Of a DNA stretch of 64,000 nucleotides, positions 32,745 to 43,189 are shown in pieces. The position numbers were made by a program, and so were the translations under genes. Source of the DNA: Phytophthora sp. 'mugwort' (lineage: Eukaryota; Oomycota; Peronosporomycetes; Peronosporales; Peronosporaceae). Position 1 is the stretch's first letter. The number at the start of each line of letters is the position of its first letter. The notes under the pieces were generated by a model. It saw only the letters and a program-made list of their open reading frames with translations, ran no database searches and was not told where the DNA came from. The stretch spans positions 1,178,001-1,242,000 of the forward strand of contig JAUCEF010000016.1 of assembly GCA_033558025.1 (NCBI GenBank), given 5' to 3'.

Positions 32745-35219
32745 ATGGGGGACCGCAGCGAGAACGGCCGCGTCGTCATGATCGTGCGCGCCAACTCTCC
32801 GCGCCGCAGCGGCGACGCGCCCGGCGGCAGTCCAGGCGGAAGTCCAGGCGGAGGAGGAGGTGGCAGCGAACCCTTGGCGCTTAACTTGGGCGGCGCCATG
32901 GAGGCGGACTGGCGGCAGCAGCAGTTCCAGCGCCAGCGCATGCAGCTGCTCAGTATGGCCATCTTCCTGTGCTTCCTCGTCCTCTTCTTCGACAACCGTG
33001 CAGGAGACGCGCGCAACGCACGCAATGGACGCGGAGCCGCGGGACCTGGTGGCACAGGCCGCAGCCGCTACTCACTGCCGCAGAACGCGTTTAATGATAC
33101 AGACCGTGTCCAGAAGGTGCGCGAGCTGGAGGCGCTGCTCAAAGAGCAGCCGGGCTATAGACTGAAGGAGCCACCGCTCAACGTGACGGGCATCTACTCG
33201 GGCACGTGGGACTCGCTGCTGGCGGAAGAATACGACGCCAACAGGCCCGTGTACAAGGACATTATCCCGTATCTCAAGGTGGACCGCGAGATTCAACTGC
33301 AGCAATACACACAACCGGTGGAGAAAGGCCACACGTGGCTCTTCCTTAAGATGAAGACGCCAGCTTCCAAGGAATTGACCAAGGAGGTGGCGTACGTCAC
33401 GGGCCAGTTGGTCATTTACGAAGAGCAGGCGTCGCTAGCGGCCACGATTCTTCCTGTGCAGGGCGTTTTCCTTCGGAAATTAGGCAAGCTGACGCTCTTT
33501 GGCAACAGTCCTGACTCTAGTGTACAAATACTTTATCGGAAAGAGAAGGACGTGAACACAACGAACTGGGAGGAAGCGACGGAAGTTCCAGCATCAGAGG
33601 AAATGGGCGAGGAAGGTGGTGATGGGAAGGCCAATTTGGAGAGAATACCGAGGCAGCCAAGAACGGAGCTGATGAACCTTGGAGTGCTGGATGGCGTTCC
33701 CGCAGTGGAGAACAGGGACGAGTATGCGGCGATTGATATCTCGCCGCCCAGGTACTCGTACGTATCGCGGTTTCGGAGTAGTGACTCGTTCAGTGACCAG
33801 TGTGTGAGTATTGTCGAGATGTCACTGGTCAATGGCACGAGTAAACCTGCGCTTAAGGGTGGTAATGATGATGAAAACGACGATGCGGCGACCGTGCTGC
33901 AGAAGTCGATGCGACACATGAAGTTGGAAGGCACACTCGCCAGTGTGAACTGCGGACTGTATTTGAAGTTGGATACGACATTCCAGGAAGAGAATTTGAA
34001 CGTATTCTTCGCCAAGGCTTCGCGCTATGCAGTCATCATGACGTTTGTTGCTATGGCAGAGATCTACTTCCTACTGCGGCAGTTGCAGATCTCGAGCACG
34101 CAGGCGACAGCGGCGAAGGTGTCGTTAGTGACGATAGGGCAGCAGGCTATTGTGGATTCCTATCTGTGTTTAGGCCACTTGACGGTAGGCATCGTGGCGC
34201 AGAACGTGTTTGCCGCGTTCGCTTCGGTCGCATTCGTCAAGCTCATCATCTTCTCGGTGTTTGAGATGCGATATTTGCTGATCATTTGGAAGGCGCGAAG
34301 ACCGCAGGGCTTTTCGGAGGGCTGGTTGACGCTGCGTCGGGAGCTCACGACACTTTACTCGCGGTTTTACCTGTCATTATGTGCTGGAATCGGCATTTTC
34401 TATCACTTCTCGGTACGAAGATCACATGTTACTCGCAGTTTTTTTGGTTGTCTACAATGATTTAACCTGACGGCTTGTTTTGTTATGCACGGTTGTCGCA
34501 GAACCACTTGCCCGTGCTGGTGTTTATTTGCTACTCGTTCTGGGTCCCGCAAATTGTGCATAACGTGCACAGGTAAGTTCCGGCATCCCTCCACCGCTTG
34601 GAATTCGCCTAGTGTTGACTGTATTTAATATGATTTGACTTCCAGAGAGGTGCGGAATCCATTCGACTTGGGCTATCTATACGGCATTAGCGCGCTGCGC
34701 TTGTTCCTGCCGCTGTATTTCTATGGCTGCCCAGACAACTTCCTTACAGCGTTTCCGATGGTAAGAGCAAATCTTTTGGCGCAAGCCTCGAACATCCTTC
34801 GCCCCCTGCGGATGAACGTCACAAATTCGCAATGGTAACTAACTCGTTGATGATGGTCTATGTCTTAGTATGAAAGCAAAATTGACCCGCACTTCTGTTA
34901 CGTCCTGACGGCGTGGGTGGGACTGCAGGTGGGCATTCTGGCTCTGCAACAGCGGTATGGTCCGAGATTTTTCGTGCCAGCGCGATTCCTGCCTGTCAAG
35001 TATAACTACGAGCGGCGCATTAACCTGCAGCAGTTGGCACTGCTGAAGGACGGCGATAACTCGATCGACTGCGTGATCTGCATGGTGGAGCTGGATATCG
35101 AAGCGCGCGACTACATGATCGCGCCGTGTGATCACATTTTCCACCGCGAGTGCCTCCAGGGTTGGATGCAGGTAAAGATGGAGTGTCCAACATGTCGACA
35201 TGTCCTACCAGAGCCCTAG
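32745..35219 (+). CDS. Multi-pass membrane RING-H2 E3 ubiquitin ligase, Tul1/FLY-like, 734 aa
   Basis: Exons 32745-34412, 34502-34572, 34646-34760 and 34869-35219; introns of 89, 73 and 108 nt. An N-terminal Gly/Ser-rich cytosolic segment precedes a single membrane helix (LLSMAIFLCFLVLFFDN, about residue 67), then a large lumenal domain of about 330 residues starting with ITGIYSGTWDS-type sequence (NVTGIYSGTWDSLL). Six or so further membrane helices follow (YAVIMTFVAMAEIYFLLRQLQ through WVGLQVGILALQ). The C-terminal RING-H2 (about 685-727) reads CVICMVEL...CDHIFHRECLQGW...CPTCRHVLP. This matches the Golgi/endosome Tul1 (Dsc E3) and plant FLY1/FLY2 plan, which ubiquitinates membrane proteins. 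Divergent from the CUE-Smr gene, whose CUE domains may bind ubiquitin. Confidence 0.88.
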
Positions 35220-36117
35220 GCTGAGGGGAGCGCTTCGATGGCGGCCGTTTGTCCATAATAGCAGAAAAATCAGAACAACGAGGGCATAAAACAGGGAGAC
35301 GAGCTGATGAGCATCCCAGACGAAGTCTTCGGCGGCAGTCAACCTCTTGGCTGCCCGTCACATCGTCACAGTGCACGCACGACCAGCAAATAATCGGTTG
35401 AAGTGGCTCATTTTGACGCTGTGCTAGCGTAAGTGTCATGTTGCTGCTCGTGCAGTTGTCATTGAAGGGCGTTGCTGCTCTGGCTGCACGCCACTCGTGC
35501 TTTCAAGACTCCCTCCGGTGAACATATCGATAATGTAAGTTGGTTCGAGGTAATACAGTCGCATAAATATCTATACAGACGGCAGTATGTTCGTTTAGTG
35601 CCATGCTGAGCTTGTAAGCCACAAGACACTTTGCCTTGAGAGGTATATCCACGTAAACGTGACACACTTCAGGCAATCGAATTGTGCGCCCTCGGCACCG
35701 CATTAGAGGCTAGGAGGCGATGCGAGCTATCTGTCCAACGAGAAAAGTCGGCTCTACAACCACGATGGTCAGCGCTCATAATGTGCGTCGGATACTTCCG
35801 TAACGCTGGATGGATGATGCGTCAAGTATTCGGTTCGCTTCACTTGATGTTTGTATAGAGTTCGGAATTGTCACTCATCATTTCGAGGCGTAAACAGCGC
35901 GTGGTCCGGCCTTGTATCGCTAGGTGGTGCCGGGGCAATCCCACATGCATTTCGTCCGAGGACAAGCTACCCATACTCCTGACAACGAGCACCACCTCGC
36001 CCTCTACGCCCAGAGTGAAGCTCTGACCCGTGTCCACATTTGGTGTTTGCTGTCTGACCTGCTTCATCGACGCGTGACTAGCCCGTTGTGGCATGTCCAC
36101 CATGACGGAAGCGAGCG
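35220..36117. other. Intergenic stretch of about 900 bp
   Basis: No gene or RNA recognised. It should hold the promoter of the downstream Cys/His-motif gene. Nothing repetitive was noticed. Confidence 0.4.
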
Positions 36118-36957
36118 ATGAAGACACTTGCTGCAAATCCCAACATGACCAAAGCCGCACTAGCTGAGCTTCGACGCGAACCAACCTTCTCGCTCATGAC
36201 TCGGAGAAGAGCATCGGTACCGGCGCAACCGACTTCCGAACCGGCACATACAGTTAGTGTTTCAAGGACGTCCCAACCGAATCAGCGGAGTAAGAGCGGC
36301 GGAAGCGCCGTGGAAAGCGAGAAGGTTAACGGTGATAGCAATGCAGCCAAGCCGGCAGGACGCGGCGGCGTGGCAAAATCTGGAGGTAGCACTCTGGCAA
36401 TCCACCACAACCACCCCGAGGAATTATGTCGGTACCCCAACAAACGCTGCTTTAACAAACGAGCACTGAAGAACAACGGCGAGCTGCACAAGTTTTGTGA
36501 TACACATCGTGACTCGGCTAATCGATACCAGCGGAAACTGGAACAGAGACTCAAGGAGAAGCGCATACAGTCTCGGATGCGAGCATTAGAGGTTCAGCAA
36601 GCCCAGACTTTAGCTCAGGTGCAAGCTCAAGCTCAGATGACACACGCCCAAGCTCATGGATTCGGAGTTGCTGATCCTGCTTTCATAGGCACATCAGATA
36701 CGATGGTGGTAAGCCCATATCCTGGAGTGGAGAGACTCGGAGAAGCGGTTCCGCACGTGGCAAGCAGAGCACCATCACCGGTGACAAGCACTATGGTCCC
36801 TCAAGTTCCGTTTCCAGAATATCAGGCAATCGGATTGTTAGGATCGAGTGGAAATACACCGAGTGGGATATGGACACAAGAGTACGAACCGTTCCAGCAT
36901 CCAGTTCCGTTACAGAGCGAAGACCTTGACTGCCTTGATTTACTTTTCGAAAAGTGA
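36118..36957 (+). CDS. Oomycete protein with a compact Cys/His zinc-like motif, 279 aa
   Basis: Single exon; ATG at 36118, with an alternative in-frame ATG ten codons on (MTKAAL). Residues about 104-130 read CRYPNKRCFNKRALKNNG then ELHKFCDTHR: three Cys and two His spaced like a small zinc site, followed by a basic helix (QRKLEQRLKEKRIQSRMRALE). I recall this motif from many uncharacterised Phytophthora proteins; no function is established to my knowledge. The flanks are Ser/Thr/Pro- and Gln/Ala-rich (QAQTLAQVQAQAQ), as in transcriptional regulators, and the tail is acidic (SEDLDCLDLLF). A regulatory role in the nucleus is a guess. A gypsy LTR element begins 16 bp after the stop codon, so the 3' UTR and polyadenylation signal probably come from the LTR. 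Confidence 0.72.
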   Translation: MKTLAANPNMTKAALAELRREPTFSLMTRRRASVPAQPTSEPAHTVSVSRTSQPNQRSKSGGSAVESEKVNGDSNAAKPAGRGGVAKSGGSTLAIHHNHPEELCRYPNKRCFNKRALKNNGELHKFCDTHRDSANRYQRKLEQRLKEKRIQSRMRALEVQQAQTLAQVQAQAQMTHAQAHGFGVADPAFIGTSDTMVVSPYPGVERLGEAVPHVASRAPSPVTSTMVPQVPFPEYQAIGLLGSSGNTPSGIWTQEYEPFQHPVPLQSEDLDCLDLLFEK

Positions 36958-36968
36958 TAGGGTTGAAA

Positions 36969-36973
36969 GTGTG
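36969..36973. repeat. Target-site duplication GTGTG (left copy) of the gypsy element
   Basis: GTGTG directly precedes the left LTR; the identical five bases follow the right LTR at 43458-43462. Five-base duplications are typical for Ty3/gypsy integrases. Confidence 0.8.
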
Positions 36974-37228
36974 TGTAGTGGGTCTTGATAGCACGGAACA
37001 CACACGAGGGAAGCTGGCGCTTCCGGTAACCTTCCTTGTAGTGCTTGCTCGCTGTAAGATAAAATGTAATCTGAGCTAAATTAACTTACTCGCCTACAAC
37101 AAGGTCTCCGTCCACGGGAGGAGAATACCTCATCCTCGGTCGCACCGATAATACATATGCCAGCTCGGCTTCACGTTCTGTGCGGCCCAGTGCAGTGGGC
37201 AAGGCTTGGACTTAACAATCCACCACCA
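36974..37228 (-). repeat. 3' LTR of the gypsy element
   Basis: 255 bp, aligned over its full length with 43190-43457. Shared landmarks include CACACACGAGGGAAGCTGGC, CAAGGTCTCCGTCCACGGGA and GTGCGGCCCAGTGCAG. It lies immediately after the preceding host gene. Confidence 0.88.
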
Positions 37229-37303
37229 GGGTTCGGTAGTAGCGGTGATTTTAGCGATAGTAGTGCTATTACTAGCCGCGTCTAACAAGAGGGAATACCA
37301 CTA
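37229..37303. other. Residual gypsy sequence next to the 3' LTR
   Basis: TAG/GTA-rich sequence that resumes after the Tc1 insertion (38898 onward), where similar TAGTAG repeats run at 38915-38985. No polypurine tract was recognised. Confidence 0.35.
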
Positions 37304-38895
37304 CAGTGCAGGCGGAAACTATACTGCCACCCTTATTTCTTAACATATTTAGCCAATAATTCGAATCACGGATATCCGTTTAAGCCAATCGAAAGATAAT
37401 ACCAAAACGAAGCGATCGGTGGTCTGTTCAGTTCATTCGACGTTCTGCAGCCTCAGATACAGCCGAGAATACCCGTGCCGCATACCACGGCGGTGGAAAT
37501 TATACTGCCATCCTGCAAACGAGTAGGTTCCTGCCATTGTTCTCCGCTGAATACCTCACTTGTGATTGTCCTCGAAGTAACGTATCTACCAGGTATCGTT
37601 TGCTTTATAATGCTTATTTTTTGTGGATCTGTGGATGCCGAGAGGCCCAGCATTGACGGAGAAGGAGAAGGGGGAGATATCGACTAATACGTGCGAATTC
37701 AGCGAGAGAGATATTGCTGGGTATCTATAGCAGTCTAGAGCAGTCATACACGCATACATTGTTGCCCCGGACGCCTACAAGACTGTCAAACGCCCCGGAC
37801 AACGCGAAAAGCTTGGACCTACTGCCGAGCGACGGCTGTTTCGTGAACCGTGAAGGGCCGACTGAGCGCACCTGAGCTTAAAGGGCAGCTCTAGCTGCCT
37901 ATTAGCGATCGACGAATTAGGGAATTGCTACAACAGCACTCAGACTTCAAGTACGATAAGCGTAAGGCGTCCCCCGTGGTCATCAAGAAACACAAAGAGA
38001 ACAGGCTGATGTGGGCGCGTGAGAAGGTGACCTGGGACGCTACGAAGTGGTCCCAGCTTGTCGTTTCTGACGAAAAGAAGTTTAATCTGGACGGGCCTGA
38101 CGGCCTCTCCAGTACTACTGGCATTATCTGAGGTCGGTACCACAGATCTACTCGCGTCGTCAAAATGGGGGAAGAAGCGTGATGGTGTGGGGGGAATTTT
38201 AGGGCCGGTGGGGAGAGCGAGTTGGTAGTTCTGGAGGGCTCACAAGACAGCGAACGCTATATCTACACCCTATCTGAGCATCTATTTCCATTCATCGACA
38301 AACTATACGGGCGGGAGTGTATCTTCCACCAGACAACGCCTCGATACACTCCTCCCGGTGACGAAAGACTTCCTACAAGAGGAGTGTGTCGCAGTAATGG
38401 ACTGGCCTGCGAAATCGACCGACCTGAACTCCATTGAGAACCTGTGGGGGGGGGTTCTTTTGCGCGCACTGTCTACGTTAATGGGCGCCAGTTTGAGACC
38501 CGAGAACTCTCATTACCACAATCAAGCGGTGCGGGCAGGATATCACTGCGAACTACATGCACAAGTTGCTAAAATCGATGCCGAAGAGGTGTGTGGCAGT
38601 GCTGAAGCTTCATGGAGCCAACACCAAGTACTAGGCGCCCGCTATAACTTCTAATAGCAGCACCAAGGAGGTGTAATGCTAGTGGCAGTATATTTTCCGC
38701 CGTTCATGCTGAAGATTGAATTTGGCCTTTATGAACACCGCACTGTCAATTTGCATCCGATTCAAGTGAAAAGACCACCAATCGCTTCGTTTTGGTGTCA
38801 CTTCCGACTGGTTTAAGCGGATTTCCGCGATTCGAAATATTGTCTAAAATATGTTAAGAAATAAGGGTGGTAGTAAATACTTTCCGCCTGCACTG
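37304..38895 (+). mobile_element. Tc1/mariner transposon with IR/DR ends, inserted in the gypsy element
   Basis: 1592 bp, bounded by CAGTGCAGGCGGAAA on the left and its complement on the right, each next to a TA dinucleotide (37302-37303 and 38896-38897), the standard Tc1/mariner target duplication. The arms match for about 130 bp, and the element's tip motif GGCGGAAA-n-TATACTGCC recurs inside each arm at 37489-37509 and 38684-38701, about 180 bp from the outer copies. That is the inverted repeat/direct repeat plan of Sleeping Beauty-type elements, with two transposase sites per end. The arms have diverged and the transposase is dead. Confidence 0.88.
37860..38650 (+). pseudogene. Tc1/mariner DDE transposase relic
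   Basis: Plus-strand blocks in shifting frames: SDRRIRELLQQHSDFKY and VIKKHKENRLMWAREKV, then the first catalytic block VVSDEKKFNLDGPDG (37925-38131 frame), then GGRSVMVWGG-like sequence near 38170, VVLEGSQDSERYIYTLSEHL (38222-38437), and DWPAKSTDLNSIENLWG (38358-38654) holding the last acidic position. The DNAP-H block between them is damaged (HQTTPRYTPPGD in one frame). At least three frame changes make it non-functional. Confidence 0.8.
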
Positions 38896-38914
38896 TATCA
38901 CTACTAGATTAGAA

Positions 38915-38985
38915 ATATCGGTAGTAGTAATAGTAATAGTAGTAGTCGTAGTAGTAGTAGTAATTTACTACTCACTAGTACAATC
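38915..38985 (+). repeat. (TAG)n-type microsatellite
   Basis: Imperfect run of TAG/TAA/TCG triplets, with its complement (TTTACTACTCACTAGT) at the right end. It lies in the gypsy remnant just right of the Tc1 element. Confidence 0.7.
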
Positions 38986-38989
38986 GGTG

Positions 38990-40611
38990 TCTACCAAATG
39001 CGGTGCTTGCTTTCCTCCATGCGTCTGAGTTCATCGCGATTGTGGCGCATTACCAGCTGCCGTTGAGCACGCTCGCTCGGTGCGAGCACGGAGTGAGCTC
39101 ATAACCAGTGTCACAGTCGAAAACACGCGTTCTTGAAACGCAGTGAAACAGCTTCGTCCCAGCCAGACGCGTGCAAGTTTCGCCAAAAAAGGAAACCTAG
39201 CTTGCCCATACTCAGCAAACCATCGATACACATCGACTTCCCGACAAATCTGCTCCACATTCCACTCTTGAATTCCAAGTTTCGTTGTTGCGCATGGTTA
39301 CCTTGGATAGAACCCTGTCACACTCCATTTCATCCGGAATTTGATGCGTCACCATTTCCTCCCAATCAATTCGAAGGTCCAGCCACTGTTCCACCACAGC
39401 ATCCGCCTTCGCATGTAGCGAAACGTCAGCTGGAGTATCGTCGGCTGGCTGCGAAACCTCTTCCCCACACATAAGATCTAACTCCCTGTCAGAGATGCTG
39501 TATGCTTCTCCGCGCGGTGGACTCAATGTAGAGACTACAGTTTCTTCGTCGGGGTCGTCGTTAACATGTAAAGCCTTATAGAGCACTCTGTGCGCAATTT
39601 GCAAGAACTCTTTCGTATTTTCTAAGATGCGATCAGCGACCGCTTCTGCGCTGTCGGGTGCCAGTAGATAATTCTTAGCAGCCCGCTTCGTCCGTGGATC
39701 CAACAATAATGCCATTATTGTTGGATCCACGGACGAAGCGGGCTGCTAAGAATTGGAGGTCACGGAAGGCCGGAGTGGTGATCATGTTGTAAGGCAAGCC
39801 TAGAAAGATAATACGTCAGTAAGATTGTGATAGCTACAATAGTAAAATGACTAACCGTCGTTAAATCAACTACCGAGCGACGTAGTCGTGACCTTGTATT
39901 TATCAAACTTGAGGCGTCCAAAATGTACTCTGGTGTTTGACACATGGTGTTTAGACTCACTAGTGTGTTTGCGATTGCTATCAGTCTTAGCCAACGTGTC
40001 CATCGTCACCGTGAAGCGACTTGCTCGTTTCAGCCGGCGTTCCCTTTCCTTGATTGCCTCCGAGTGGTCCTTGTGAGCGGACACTAAGTGCGATTTCGCG
40101 TTCGTCGTATTCCCAGCATTACAGAGCGACTCTCTCCATGTTTTTTTTTTACCTTCAAACACTCGAGACAAGTATGGGTCAGCTCTTTGCCTTTGTACGA
40201 TACCTTCTTGGAGAGCATATGAACCATCTGTCAAACGAAGTCATTCGCTTGAGGGCCGTGGGTGATCTCCTCTGGAATGTCGTTCGTTGCCTCCGCCTTC
40301 TCCTCTTCGTCTTCATTCCTGAGGTCAATCAGCGTAGCCTGGCGCGAAGCCGATATTCCTGACGAACTGCTCGGCGTCCCCGGCATGCTGCTCGGCGTCA
40401 ACTCGCTGGAAGAACCAACATCTTCGAAGTTCAAATCGCAGGAAGCACGATTACTTTCGAAGTACTTCTTGACACACTTGCGAATGCAGAACCGGAACGC
40501 TGCATTAGCATTGTCTAATACACTTGAAACGGGCAGCATTACCTTTTGAGAGTTCTGCCTTGGTGCAGAGCTCGTTACTGCACAAGTGATGTACTGGACG
40601 ATCGTAAACAC
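38990..40611 (-). pseudogene. hAT transposase relic with internal deletion
   Basis: On the minus strand, 40231-40611 is an N-terminal Ser/Glu-rich region. 39866-40234 is a BED zinc finger remnant (VFEGKKKTWRESLCNAGNTTNAKSHLVSAHKDH region). Near 39755-39800 is GLPYNMITTPAFRDL. Then the catalytic middle is missing. The frame resumes at 39730 with LDPRTKRAAKNYLL and CDRVLSKVTMRNNETWN, and ends at 39031-39258 with the dimerisation domain (FPFLAKLARVWLG...FTAFQERVFST). The junction at the deletion is a perfect palindrome (see 39670-39754). Terminal repeats were not found. Confidence 0.75.
39670..39754. repeat. Perfect palindrome, 42-bp arms around a single base, inside the hAT relic
   Basis: Left arm 39670-39711 starts AATTCTTAGCAGCCCGC and ends CAATAATG; the right arm 39713-39754 is its exact reverse complement; one C separates them. 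The minus-strand arm encodes hAT LDPRTKRAAKN, so the other arm is an inverted copy of coding sequence. Confidence 0.95.
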
Positions 40612-40634
40612 TGCATGGAGACATCGCAGCCAAG

Positions 40635-42660
40635 TTACTCACGATCCGAATCGTCAAGAGGCATTTGTCGAGATCGAAAGTTGGGTTGCATTTCCCCTGC
40701 GTTGCTTGGATATGGCAACCCAGTAAGCGCCTTTATCCGCTCCGGGGCGTGGCTCACACCTTGACCAATAATGATCTTGCCGCACCACTTGACCTGTGGT
40801 TCGTACAAGCTTGATTTGGCTGCACTCAACTTGAAGCAAAGAAATTGAGTAGCTCGAACAGCTTTTCCAGCTTGGCCAGGTAGGTGTGTACATCAACCGC
40901 ATAAAGCAACAAATCGTCTATCCAAACCAATAGGTGCTAGTACATTAGCTCCTGCAGACATGTCTCAATCGTCGCTTGGAAAAACAAAGCTGCATCGTTG
41001 CTCTCGGGGTACAAACCTCGGTGTGTAATCTTCCGGTGGGTCATGTACGACAACACTTCCTGGCAGGCTTCATCCTCAGTGATCTGCCAATAACCCTTGA
41101 TGAAATCAAACAGACCGAAAAACTCGCAGCCCCGTACTAATTCCAAGTCGACCTGCGGGTTTGGCATCACGCCAACGATTCCTTCGATCTAGATATTCAC
41201 GGGCTTGTAATATGCTATCTGCCTGTACTCATTGGTACCAGTCTTTCGCACTGGCAGCGCAGGGCAGCCCATCGGCTGTTGGGATTTTCGTAAATCCCAC
41301 CAAGCTTCTCCAATTTGCTGTTGAAGTCCTCCATGAATTTCCTATCCTCCGGAGGATACTTCCTCGCCTTACATCTGTAAGGTTTAACATGTTTCTTCAG
41401 TCGGATTTTCATCGGGGGAACTCGGGCGGGCGGGTCTTTACTCAGTTGCGCTCGTTATATATTAAATCGAGTCGCTATTTTCTCCAATTCCCCCAAATGG
41501 TCCACTGGGAATCCGCGCTGCTCGCCCTTCTTGATGAGGTCACGGACAAGTCGCTTTAGCTCGTCATCCATATCAGGTGCTGATTTTACCTCAAGTTCCT
41601 CAAACTCATCCGCTTCATCATGCTGACCTTGGGGAGGCTAGCATTTCTAACTCTCTGTCGACGTCGATACCTAGTGAAGACAGCATCTCCTGCCCAGAAG
41701 AAACTCTTCAAGATCGCCAGATACAATTAGGCACTGTACCGGAGAGCTGATCGACACTGGTCCTGCAGCTGTACGCAGCGTGACATGTACAGTCACTGCA
41801 CGCTTCACATCCAAATTGTCGCCCACCGTGATGCACGGTATGGGCTTCTCCAACTCCACACTCTTAATCTCCGGGCACACTTCCATTAACCGTTTGAACA
41901 CACGCTCACTCATGCTGGTCCTTGTTGCCCCACTGTCCGCACAAAGAGGGACGCTCAACACACCTTCCAGCAGTACCGTTCCGCCATCCGATGGCAAGCG
42001 TTCGTGGATGCGGCACAGTCTAGTCGCGCTTTCGCTGATAGTATCAAGTTTTCTGCCGTGACTGATATTCCGCTCGACTCTTTTCTCTAATTGCGGGATT
42101 TGCCGGCTTTCCGTGGCGGTGGGACAGTTAATGAATTTATGCTCTCCTTCACAATGAAAACACTTCTTGGTAGAGGACGACGGGCGACGTTGCGCTGTGC
42201 TCAACCGTCCGGGCTGACCGTATATGCTGCGCTAGGCTTCGGCTACGACACCAGTAACAATTGCAGGGGTTTTATTGGTCACCTTAATCGATCGCAGCTT
42301 TAGCCTTCAATTTGCGGAAAGCGCGGGTCTCCTTCTCGAATTCCAAGCGCGAGGTTACTCACCACTGAGTACGGTTTCCTCACGCTATCCTTGGCCTCGC
42401 CACTGCGATACTCGAGCTCGTTATCTACCTTTTTCTGAAGAGAAACTGGTAAGAATCTCACCACCATCTTGCATTTGCGCTTCCCTCCGTCTTCGTCCAT
42501 AAAAGGGTCGCTCACGCCGTTGCGCTTGATGATGTCGTTAGCGTGGTGAAAGTAGGCGGTGACTCGAGCCTCAACATCAGAGATCGAATAGTCGAGCTTT
42601 AATTCGTTGTTGAACAGCTTTTCCATGTCTGGTAACCTCCTTATTCTTGAAACTTGCAAT
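40635..42660 (-). pseudogene. Gypsy gag-protease-RT relic
   Basis: In minus-strand order: gag-like helices at 42300-42659 (VEARVTAYFHHANDIIKRNG, MVVRFLPVSLQKKV); at 41671-42204 a zinc knuckle CFHCEGEHKFINCP and an aspartic protease with CADSGATRTSM, LIVSGDLEEFLLG; at 41215-41412 the start of RT (KYPPEDRKFMEDFNSKLEKLGGI region); at 40937-41170 the palm with FFGLFDFIKGYWQI; near 40867-40925 the catalytic box as WIDDLLLYA; at 40635-40829 the thumb/RNase H boundary ending ALTGLPYPSNAGEMQ. Several stops and shifts. Integrase is absent, its place being taken by the DNA transposons to the left. Confidence 0.82.
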
Positions 42661-42843
42661 GATCTCCGTAATCTTGGTCATCAGGAACTCGTCTGTCAAC
42701 TCGTCGATGTCTACTTCCTACCGCGTCTCGCACATTGTCTCCAGTAAGTTTTCATTGAACAAGTGCGTACGATCGCAATACCGCTGTCGCATCGTTGTTA
42801 GCGGATTTGCACCTGGCTTCAGTGACCGCGACGTACTCCTTCC

Positions 42844-43050
42844 GCTGTGATACCAACGTCCATACCACGCGCACCCCAGCTGATCTTTACGATTGTGAAC
42901 GCACCGCTGTTTGCAGATATCTCGCGTGAGCCACTCAAGCAGGACTTCCCTCTCAAGCAGGACTTCCCGCGAGATATCTGCAAACAGCGGTGCGTTCACA
43001 ATCGTAAAGATCAGCTGGGGTGCGCGTGGTATGGACGTTGGTATCACAGC
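42844..43050. repeat. Perfect 83-bp inverted repeat with a 41-nt loop in the gypsy gag leader
   Basis: Left arm 42844-42926 begins GCTGTGATACCAACGTCC; right arm 42968-43050 is its exact reverse complement ending GGACGTTGGTATCACAGC. The loop (42927-42967) holds two direct copies of CTCAAGCAGGACTTCC. Arms are identical although the two LTRs of the same element are clearly diverged. Confidence 0.92.
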
Positions 43051-43189
43051 CGGGGCGAGGGGACCTGAGCCACCTTCAACTTGGTCGTCATGCTGACGAG
43101 CCGTCTTCTCATGGTGCGTGTGGTGACTTTCAGTCATGGCGCTTGTCTTCTCCGTGTTCAGTTACGACCTTCACAATCAAAGATATCTT

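Noticed and set aside
42847..43068. Open frame reading through both arms of the 83-bp inverted repeat
   Set aside because: Opens with GTG and exists only because the palindrome is stop-free; not a gene.
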